From Dryococelus australis (taxonomy: Eukaryota; Arthropoda; Insecta; Phasmatodea; Phasmatidae), in NCBI GenBank assembly GCA_029891345.1, contig CM057006.1, forward strand, positions 46,071,556 to 46,135,555: DNA of 64,000 bases. The letters are read 5' to 3'. The notes under the pieces were generated by a model. It searched no databases. It was given only the letters and a program-made list of their open reading frames with translations, and was not told the origin of the DNA. Below, one piece after another: positions 56,331 through 64,000 of the stretch. Numbering within the stretch: position 1 is the first letter of the stretch; every line of letters starts with the position of its first letter. Position numbers and translations under genes: made by a program.

Positions 56331-57300
56331 AAATGGTGGCTCATGTGGACCTACTGTCATGCCTGAGGTTGCTGATGTCCACACAGCCCTCCTGGGTTCG
56401 GGGTATGTTCTTGTCCGGAATGCACCTGCTCCTTCTACCTTTTTACTGCCAGTTGCTCCTTTGTCCGCTCTCTCTGCTCTGCATGTTTTCTCCAGCGCGA
56501 ATGGTACTCATCACCCTATCTACTAGCAGCATTTTGCTTTCGGCGAGCTTGGTCCAGCAGCATTTTGTCAAAGCGCATAAAATTCCCCATGCTACTGGGA
56601 ATTAACGGTGCCATTGCTAGCCTGTTTTACACTCTTAGAGTTGACGCAACTACTTTGAGGATCTCACGCTCACTCATGTGTGGATGAAATTTTTTCATTT
56701 GCCCTATCTTCAGCATTGCAAATGCGGTCAGGTATTCACCCGCTTTTTGTATTTATAGCACAATCCTGCTCTGTGCTTGCAATGTGGAGTAGGTATTGGC
56801 AAATCGACTTTGAAAGCTGTTAAGAAATGCTACCCACTCAATATCGTAGTGACTGATTGTTTTCCACCAATTACTTGCCACGCCGGCAAATTGAGTCCCT
56901 ATACAATCAGGCCACTCTTGCTGGCACATCCTGTATTTCTCTAAATGTGTTGTGCAGTCGTTTAGGAATGTCTGCTGGTCCTCACATAGTAGGCTTGAAA
57001 ATGTTAGTAATAGTTGAAAATGGGCCGGGGTTGTACCGGCTTCGACTGCTCTTGTGATTGTTGTAAATAGTTCTGGATTATTATGATTGTTTTATTGCGA
57101 GTACGTGACACGTGGGTTGTGATGTCTCTTTCTGTGATTCTTCTGTTCTTCTGGGTAAGGGCGTTGGATATGCCAGTGGGCTTTGGTACACACTGGCCCA
57201 TTCTGAATGTTCCCATTCACAGTGAAGTGCTCTAGACAATTCCGCACCTACTACTGACTTGACTTCTGACAGCTGCAATGGTAATGCACATTGTCAGCAG
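56331..57300 (-). pseudogene. gag: Gag capsid remnant
   Basis: In shifting minus-strand frames: EWVAFLNSFQSRFANTYSTL (about 56765-56830), GEYLTAFAMLKIGQMKKFHP and MSEREILKVV (about 56660-56755), then APLIPSSMGNFMRFDKMLLD (about 56555-56615). The same block order appears in the gag remnant at 46.3-47.3 kb. Several stops interrupt it. The N-terminal part is not recognisable. Confidence 0.65.
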
Positions 57301-57438
57301 CGGAATCTTCCGGTGGCTTGATTTTCCATGTCTTGCCCAGTTAGTCATTGCCAGTGTTTTGCATCCACATTTCTCAGACCTCACGGTTTCTTGTGACCGT
57401 TACCTGCAAATTTCCTGTTGAAACTGTTCATGTGTTTT

Positions 57439-57780
57439 TTAATTTTCTGTTTTGACTGCTATAGAAATTTTGTATGTTCGGAAAAGAATGCATTCGCAAG
57501 TTTCGCAGAGAATACGGCCTTGCTGATCTGTGGTGGCCTTTTCAGTCTGGCGCAAACATTCCAGATGAAAACTACGAGCACACTGTACACAAATAACGGT
57601 TCTGTTTCCCCTTCCTCCACACATAATTTGTTTCGCACATCTGCCATCTTGCCAATGCGTAATTACATTTACTGTGGAATTGAAATCGATTAAGTGCGGC
57701 TGATCACATTGACAAACAAATTTGCTTGGCAAACCTTGTTTATTTTGTGTTGTTTGTACTTTGGCACATTTAGCACACAA
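57439..57780 (-). CDS. PHD-finger-like Cys/His-rich frame
   Basis: The frame is 113 codons and contains CAKCAK, CQC, GRCAKQIMCGG, VICVQCARSFHLECL and ILCETCEC. The spacing C-x2-C-x4-H-x2-C followed 19 residues later by C-x2-C is that of the second half of a PHD finger, a zinc module that in chromatin proteins reads histone tails. The first Cys pair is less regular, so a relative of PHD or a decayed copy is possible. The start lies after a possible acceptor (CCTCAG on the minus strand just upstream), so it may be a 3' exon. It sits upstream of gag in the same orientation. Confidence 0.55.
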   Translation of the reverse strand: MCAKCAKVQTTQNKQGLPSKFVCQCDQPHLIDFNSTVNVITHWQDGRCAKQIMCGGRGNRTVICVQCARSFHLECLRQTEKATTDQQGRILCETCECILFRTYKISIAVKTEN

Positions 57781-59480
57781 AATTGCTGGTGTGCCGCCTG
57801 AGGTACGACTTCACATTTTACCCACTCGGGCTCTATTTTCCGTAGTTATTCTTTCTTTGCGAATTCGTACATTCTGTTACCCTACACGGACATATTTCTT
57901 CTTCAAATGTATTTGTACCTATAGTGGACTGTACACACGTCAAACATAATGATTTCGCTTGGCCTGCGATTGTACACCAATTAAAATGCTTCTGGACAGT
58001 ATCTCGTACCGCTGCGGAGCGCGGGCTTCAAGGTCAAACATTTTTTGTTTCGCTGCTGGCCCTCGGTCGCATTACGCGTGAGGAGGGGAATTTACCGTTA
58101 ATCCGGCACCTTTCTTCCTGCTGTGAACACGTGTTCCAGCTGCACAGGTGACCCATGTTTTCTCAGTATTCTGCTTGCTTTAAAAACTGTAAAATTACTT
58201 TGAAGAATATATTGGAGATTAGTTGTAGGCTCTTGACTTAGGATTTACACACAACAGCTTTGAAACACTTTGCAAAAATGATCTTGATAAATGGCTGTAA
58301 AAATTTTGTTGACTTTTGAAAAAACAATGAAAAATTCTTTAAAATATTAATTATTTTGAAAACTGCTCAGAAAAGTTTTAAAAATTAATTTAATTGACCA
58401 TTGCACATTAAGTTTGTTACTGTCCCAGGGAAAACACTGAAAAAGTTTATCGTTTATGTAGAAAAAGTCTGAAGATTTTATTACTAAAAAATGCTGCAAA
58501 ATTTTCCGGAAAGTTACAGAAATGAAGAAATTAATTTTTGATTGTTTTTGTATCGTAAATTGCTGACTGGTATTGCTTGAAAATACCGTCTTACATTGCT
58601 CATTGTGATACCCATTGCCAATTACTGCACACATAGTGCATTTGTTTACAAAACACTGTTGCACTTACATATGCACATCTGCTGTGCTGCTGCCGTGCTG
58701 CTTTGCAGTGTTGAGTAAAGGTACACTTTTAAATACAATTTACACTTGCAGTGTCGAGTGGGTGTGTTCGACTTGGGTCTGTTTTGGCTTATAGTTGTAC
58801 CTTTTGCATTACATGTTGTCACATCAAACCAGTGTATGTTTACAAAAGTTAAAACGTCTCATGACGTTGCAAACAACCCAGCTTAGTGGAATGTTTTGAC
58901 AGATGTAGGCCATCACTGTACGTCGGTTGACGCGTTTGGTTTCCCACTCGAATCACTGTATGTCTGTTGATGTAGCACATATGTACTCTACTGTGTAAAC
59001 AAATCTGACAAATTGACAAATGAATAATTGAACAAATAGTGTGACAAATGAAAACATAAAAGCCCTTGATACTATTGATGTTGATTGTAGTGTATCCTGT
59101 ACTGTCTTGGTTGCGTTGTTTGATAGGTGTCTGAAGGTCTCAGGTTACTCACCAATGACTGTAGCTGATCGTTGTGAAGAGCTTTTGTCGCACTGTTACC
59201 TTCGTCATGTAGCCTGTTGTCCACGTGTTGTGTTGAGCAGACTACCGACGTGTTGTTCTTGCTCTCCTGCACTCTGATGTTCTACTGTTGTTTGATTCGC
59301 CTGAGTTGGGAAAAACACTTGACGTAGGAATGAACTTGTACTATGATATTTGAGTAGCCCCATGCTGGGTGCCACTTGACGTGCTGTGTCTCCAAAGGTG
59401 CTGAGATGTGTTTGTGTCCTACCTGGGAGCAGGAGGAGAACAGGAAATGGTAATGTGTCCGGCGCCACTTTTGGTAGAGG
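57781..59480 (-). other. Long leader of the nested element
   Basis: No retroelement domain was recognised. It contains an AT-rich core (about 58160-58670) and GC-richer ends. A second primer-binding-site-like TGGCGCCGGACAC (complement of 59455-59467) lies near its upper end. The leader of the neighbouring copy at 62.8-63.1 kb is much shorter. Confidence 0.4.
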
Positions 59481-59583
59481 GAACAATGTTGAATGAGGTC
59501 GTACGATCGATGATCTACAGTGACTCTGGGTATCCTGTCAATATGAAGTAGAGCTAATTTAATTGTGAGTTTAATTATGTTGA

Positions 59584-59766
59584 ATGTACAATATTTCCTT
59601 TGGGGCGAAGATGTCGGCCTCTTCGCACACCTATTTTATCACTGAATTTACTCTGCTTAAGGGAGGCAGGCCTCGTAAATGCAAAACATACACTGAAAGA
59701 CACTTTGAAGTTGATGCTGCTATGAGGACGCAGTACCCGATTAACTCAGAAAAGTTCATGAAATAA
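59584..59766 (+). CDS. Compact small frame with AT-hook-like motif
   Basis: The frame has 60 codons, or 51 from the internal ATG at 59611. It contains KGGRPRKCK, where GRPRK resembles the core of an AT-hook, followed by an acidic/basic tail ending NSEKFMK. The TAA stop overlaps an AATAAA signal (59762-59767), and an opposing AATAAA on the other strand lies 26 bp further (59793-59798). Stop/poly(A) overlap and converging signals are common in compact viral genomes. The frame opposes the retroelement. No family is recognised. Confidence 0.35.
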   Translation: MYNISFGAKMSASSHTYFITEFTLLKGGRPRKCKTYTERHFEVDAAMRTQYPINSEKFMK

Positions 59767-60151
59767 AACACATCTAATTAGGGTGTGTCTGTTTTATTAC
59801 CACAAAGGTACAAAGGAATTGTGCTGCACATGAGAATTTGAGCCCTTGGTTAAGCGTACCCAGCACTCTGGACCTTCCGGTGGTCACTACTAAATTAGAA
59901 TTACATAAAAACTCATGTCACGCGTGAAGACCTGATATGGTACTTCAGGATGCAGGGAAACCTCCCCTTGGCTAACAAAAAGTACTTAAATGATCCGGAG
60001 TTACGTTAACTATTACGATGAAATACAATGCAGCCTAGATTGAATTGCTGAGGAGGGTTCATGGAGCTTACCGTCTGCCCTGTCGGTTGTCTGTAGTGCT
60101 GAAGTCTGACTGACAACATGCTGTCGGCTTCGCCGCACGTCCGCCGAATCC

Positions 60152-60161
60152 GGCGCCAAAA
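60152..60161 (-). promoter_or_regulatory. Primer-binding site of the nested element
   Basis: The minus strand reads TTTCA, then TTT, then TGGCGCCGGATTC. An LTR ending in CA followed after three bases by TGGCGCC is the standard arrangement for tRNA-primed minus-strand synthesis. This sets the LTR end at 60162. Confidence 0.6.
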
Positions 60162-60888
60162 TGAAAACATGAAAAAATGAAACTTAATAATTAACATGAT
60201 TAATGAAACTGACATTGTACATAATTATGATTACTGAACTAAAACATTTTGGTGACATGCTCATGAACACCGGAGACCCAGCACTTGAAGGGTGATATTA
60301 AATGAAATGATTAGTTAACATATTAATATCGGTGTGTCTCGTAATGGTTATAATTACAGGAATGCTTATGGATGTGACGACACTGGATTTCGTTACAAGA
60401 GGCAGAACTTCTGTGTCATGTTATCCACTCTCTATACTGGAGTGGACAGTTTCCCTAGTTATTTGTGGTGCAATCACTGCTTAAAATGCTTAAAAATGCT
60501 CCTATTAATTAATGCGACTAGGGAGCCGCTCACCACTTTACACTCCTGCGGGAATGTGATTCCTCGTCTTTTGACACTACTTGGTGTCACTTTGCATTTC
60601 GGATTCGGCCGCAGGGCCTGTCAACATTCCACACATCGGAAAGCTGTGGGAATAAGCGGTGCCGCATATCCATTCATCACGAGAGTTACCTCTTGTGATG
60701 AGTGTTAAATATTATGTCCCACGGCCATGAGTTACAGGGCAGCAAGAAAATTGTAAATGCCATTCTTGTCGAACTGCACTGATCGATACTGTGACCTAAT
60801 GTCGATCGGTCGAGAGTTGCTGTGTGGTTAATGCGTCTGTGATGGAACAAATGGGCTCAAGGGATACACAGACGTCAGGAACACGTCA
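60162..60888 (-). repeat. LTR copy B' (5' LTR of the nested element)
   Basis: On the minus strand it runs from TGACGTGTTCCTGACG to TTTTCA, about 727 bp, and aligns with 52560-53291 for most of its length. The shared palindrome lies at 60672-60703. Immediately outside (above 60888) is reverse-transcriptase coding sequence of another element, so this LTR marks the insertion border. It would carry the promoter, though no clear TATA box was identified. Confidence 0.7.
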
Positions 60889-61322
60889 GACCATACAATC
60901 ACATTGTCAAGGCAGCCATGGTGTACCCGCCTATTAAGGCATCCAACACGCGCACCATCATAGATTGGAACAAAGCTGGGGCGCACTTAAGCTCAAAGGG
61001 CATGGTGCAAAACTGAAACCGGTGCCCGTCTGGCACGGTAAAGGCTGTTTTCTTGCGGTCTTCCATTTTTACAGGCACTTGCCAGTCGCCACTTTTAAAA
61101 TCAAGATATTAGATTATTCTAGTATGTCCTAGCGAACCTAAGGGGCCTTTACACTTATATATGGCTGTAACAATTTTTTATTAACTTGATTGAGAGGCCT
61201 GAAATCAATGCAAAATCCCCACATCCTGTTTTTCTTAGGCTCGAGCATAATTGCGTAATTATACATGCTGTCAGTTGGTTCTATGATGGCATCGTCCAAC
61301 ATTTATTGAATTTGTTGTTTGA
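60889..61322 (-). pseudogene. pol: Reverse transcriptase remnant of the host element
   Basis: The minus strand shows IDFRPLNQVNK (about 61180-61215), KSGDWQVPVKMEDRKKTAF, FELKCAPALFQSMMV and, next to the LTR border, CLDNVIVW. The last is the YxDD box with Cys for Tyr and Asn for the second Asp. Frameshifts separate the blocks, and the rest of RT, RNase H and integrase is missing because the nested element or a later deletion replaced it. Confidence 0.75.
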
Positions 61323-61562
61323 TTATTTTTGCCTGGTGGGTAAATAGCTACATGATGTTATGCGAACAGGTTCAACATCTAACGGGATTTCATGTTTCGC
61401 TACTGTAGCCTGGCATAGACCATCGCATGTACCGAATACATCCTGGCGTTCATTCAGTAAACATTGGAAGGTGGCCTGATTTTCGGGCAGTATGTCATGG
61501 TCAAGGTCACCTAGTGTAGCAAACTGTAAATTCTCGGCTGGCTTCCTAACCAGGTTGAACAC
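61323..61562 (-). pseudogene. pol: Protease-RT linker of the host element
   Basis: The 79-codon frame contains LLNERQDVFG and AKHEIPLDVEPVRI, matching the block before RT in Ty3/mdg4 pol and the equivalent frame at 55487-55852. It ends at the stop near the RT start. Confidence 0.7.
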
Positions 61563-61900
61563 CGTGCGCCTCTCTTTTTCTCCAAAATTGATTTTACAAG
61601 CAGATGATTCTACAATTGTATTCTGCTCAGCTAACCACGGGATTTCTAAAATAATTTCCTCCTGGATTTACAGAGTGACAATAGCTGTTGTTGGTATGGT
61701 ACTGATATCTCAGATGCTAATGGTGATATGAGCTTGGTCTAAAGTGGTACAGTTTTTATTTTTGATAGCTAGTCTGATAGCAAAATTTATGGGTTTCACT
61801 TCTTAAGATTGAACATATTCTGGACGTATGAAATCATGCGATGCTCCGGTATCGACTAAGGCTTGACATTTATGACCGTTCATGATCACAACAATCCGAA
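61563..61900 (-). pseudogene. pol: Retropepsin-type protease of the host element
   Basis: The minus strand reads GHKCQALVDTGASHDFI (complement of about 61830-61880), with an intact D-T-G-A-S active site (61839-61853). The rest of the domain towards 61600 is interrupted. The active site is better preserved than in the nested copy, which has D-T-A-A-S. Confidence 0.7.
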
Positions 61901-61977
61901 TGAACTGCTGCTCACATTTAATAACCTGCTACAATAATGCCTGTTGTGGTGTCTGGTCTGGTTGTTTACTTGGAAGA

Positions 61978-62729
61978 TCAGGGGTGGGAGAGATATCCGG
62001 CCTCTTCACCCCTGCATCCCGTTGCCCTGATTCTTGTTTGCTGCTGCTTGAATATTTTGAAAATGTGAGTAGTTGGGACATTTGTTATGCCAGTGTTAAG
62101 CCAGTGTGGGACAGTATCGACACGGATGTCATAGCAATTGAATTGGGTCTCATGCACGTAGTTGCACTCCTGCACTGTGATTTGCACTTTGCACTTCCTG
62201 TATTCTTTCGTTTTGAAACGGCTGCCTGTTCACATGCCGGGGTCTAAAAAATTTTGTTCGGGTTGATCGAACGATTTGGGGTTTGCTTGCTGTACTGGTG
62301 GTGGGGTTGTGTGTCCCCTCGTGTCCTGCTCGCAGCGCCATCTTACTGCTCCCGAATAGCGACGCGGTTGTTCGTGGTTGTGCTCCAGCAGTATTTCGGT
62401 GTGCATAACATCCTCAACAGTCCCGTTCAGTAGTGGAATTAATGCTGCTCTAAATTCTGGTCTTGCATGTTTCTGAGATTATCTCGGATCTTCCGCTTCA
62501 TACGCTGCTGCTGGCGGCTGTGGAGGGGGTGGCACAGGTGCGCCCTCCCTTCATCTCCTATGTCTTGTGTCGTGTCTGGTGGCGTGAGCCCTGACATCAT
62601 GTTCGCTGCACCAAGATGGCTGCCTTCTCGCCCTTCTGCTCTGCTTTCCCCACAAAGGCAATGAACCAGCTTTTGCACACCCTTTTCCTTGCAGAGCATG
62701 TGGTCCACTTTCAGTCGTCTCCTAGGCAT
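61978..62729 (-). pseudogene. gag: Gag and zinc-knuckle remnant of the host element
   Basis: The minus strand carries, in different frames, RAALIPLLNGTVEDV (about 62410-62455) and a knuckle CRYCPTLA, stop, HWHNKCP (about 62060-62110). A 96-codon frame at 62439-62729 starting MPRRRLKVDHM could be the Gag N-terminus. The FHP-containing middle block seen in the other copies is missing here, so Gag is internally shortened. Confidence 0.6.
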
Positions 62730-62841
62730 CTCGATGCTTTAGATGGTCTCCTCTGCTTCTCCTCATTGCGAGTAGGTGGGTTAGAAGGGCATAGGTGGTC
62801 AGATTGATGCAGAAATTTTTTGGAAAAGGCTGATCGAAAAT

Positions 62842-63076
62842 TCATATACAGGGTTTGGGTGGAAATTTAGCACCACGATAGGGCGACAATTTGATGCCAT
62901 GGAGTGGGATGATGCGAGGTAAATTGTAAACAGGAAGTGGTGATGACTTGACCACACATTGGCAAGCCAATTTAACAGCTGTCATGGCTTGGAAAAGAGG
63001 TTGGTTGTGGTGACAAGGGCGGTGAACAATTTGAAAGGAAGTTTGTTTGGAAGTTGTTACCCAGTTGGTGCCAGAT
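62842..63076 (-). other. Leader and primer-binding site of the host element
   Basis: The minus strand reads TGGCACCAACTGGGTAAC just after the LTR-like block (complement of about 63056-63073). It is one base away from TGGCGCC at the third C position of the homologous site at 50.49 kb. The leader aligns with 50258-50501. Confidence 0.6.
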
Positions 63077-63760
63077 TTCGCCGTGGCAGCATCAGTGATT
63101 ATGATGCTGTAGATCTGAGCTCTCCTTGGTGCTCTTGGGGTGCTGTGGGCCGATGACCCGGCCAACTTTCGCGCAATGATCTTGCTGTTGTTCACCTTGT
63201 ACGGGGCCTCGTTTGTTTGTCAAAGAGGGCCTCTTCAGGTAGCCCAAATGCCGCATGATATTGCAAATTAATTAAAAATATTTGGATCGGCACAATCAGA
63301 CTCTCTACATGTGGATTGTTCGGGCCAACCACACGTCCATTAATGCTATACACAAACACTTTAAAATATGTTGCAGCACATATGAAAATAAATACCTACC
63401 GTTGAAAATTCACATAACACATCAGAAATGGCAGGTTTAAGGGTCTGTGCCCTGAAATGCCTCTCAGCGACCGAAATAGAATGTCCTGGCCAGTTCATGT
63501 TATTTATTCTGTTACTTTACAGTTCCCTCCAGGGGAACAACTGACAATGATTGCTCATTTTTGTCTGTAGCGAAGGCTACACTTATAAAAGAGCACTAAA
63601 ACTGTGTGAAAATTACATATGCTGTTAAGTTTACAAACTCCCCAGGCGATGCAATTCCTGGAGAGGCGAGGGGTGTGTCCCGGACGGCAGAAAACAAAAA
63701 AGTAATTAAGTTGAGAGCCGTCCGGGTGGGAAGCGCGACAGTGCGTTATGTCGTGGCCCG
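63077..63760 (-). repeat. LTR-like block, copy A'
   Basis: Aligns with 50502-51200. It contains TTATAAAAGAGCAC on the plus strand and CCCTGAAATGCCT. The outer end is not defined because similarity fades at about 63760 before a visible terminal CA/TG. Confidence 0.6.
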
Positions 63761-64000
63761 CGTTTCATGCGCTCTAGCGGCACTCAACTTTTGTTTACTA
63801 ATTTTTATCAGCAATAGACTTTAATCAATCTGGAACTATTGTTCATTCAGCCGCCCGAGACTCCGCCCCTCATACTACCCAGTGTTTTCCTCGCTTGGGT
63901 GGACTTTATTTTCTCAACTTAAGCATTGTGTGACTACGTGTCTTTATCTGTATCACCCATGCTGATGGGTTAAGCTCAGCTGCAATTTAAGTGGTCACAA
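63761..64000. other. Flank at window end
   Basis: No gene. It may include the start of the LTR or unique DNA; there is no second copy to compare. Confidence 0.4.

Noticed and set aside
50258..63850. Treating the A and A' blocks as the two LTRs of one element
   Set aside because: Both blocks are followed by a primer-binding site and leader on the same side, so both look like 5' LTRs of separate copies rather than a 5'/3' pair.

Overview
The window looks like a gene-poor, AT-rich, repeat-dense piece of a large arthropod genome, most likely an insect. The grounds are tRNA-derived SINEs with internal Pol III boxes, swarms of small TA-flanked inverted-repeat elements, a hAT-like element with an 8-bp target duplication, Ty3/mdg4-type LTR retrotransposon wreckage, long (TA)n tracts and no long intact open reading frame. 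The species cannot be named from this sequence. No intact host protein gene, rRNA, functional tRNA or CRISPR array could be supported.

Layout. (1) 1-21.4 kb: a cluster of about twenty miniature elements (MITEs). They share a terminal motif reading CTGTTCACGGTAAAGTGAGC, or close variants, and are flanked by TA. At least five internal sequence families (called alpha to epsilon here) carry this terminus. Several are nested in one another with clean TA junctions. One unit (2152-2518) carries about 150 bp of GC-rich DNA also present, inverted, at 12.56-12.70 kb. Three SINE copies and two short tandem duplications lie among them. (2) 21.4-46 kb: mostly unrecognised AT-rich DNA with relics: a THAP-finger fragment, a second SINE family, a 371-bp snap-back inverted repeat, a roughly 276-bp four-unit tandem repeat, a 1.2-kb hAT-like element and a diverged inverted-repeat element. 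(3) 46-64 kb: a graveyard of minus-strand Ty3/mdg4-like retroelements. A gag relic (46.3-47.3 kb) and an LTR plus leader (50.3-51.2 kb) may belong to one copy. A second, nested copy (52.56-60.89 kb) keeps gag, zinc knuckle, protease, RT, RNase H and an integrase C-terminus but has lost the integrase core. Its 5' LTR sits inside the RT of a third copy (60.9-63.8 kb), next to that copy's catalytic box.

How the parts work together. The retroelement parts follow the usual gag-protease-RT-RNase H-integrase order on the minus strand, but frameshifts, stops and deletions make every copy non-autonomous. Two additions are unusual: a PHD-finger-like cysteine/histidine frame upstream of gag (57.4-57.8 kb), and compact plus-strand frames at 51.86-52.53 kb and 59.58-59.77 kb that match nothing I recognise. 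The MITE cluster encodes no transposase; its shared ends suggest that one enzyme supplied from elsewhere moved several families. LTR and family names here are my assignments from internal comparison and motif recognition, without database searches.
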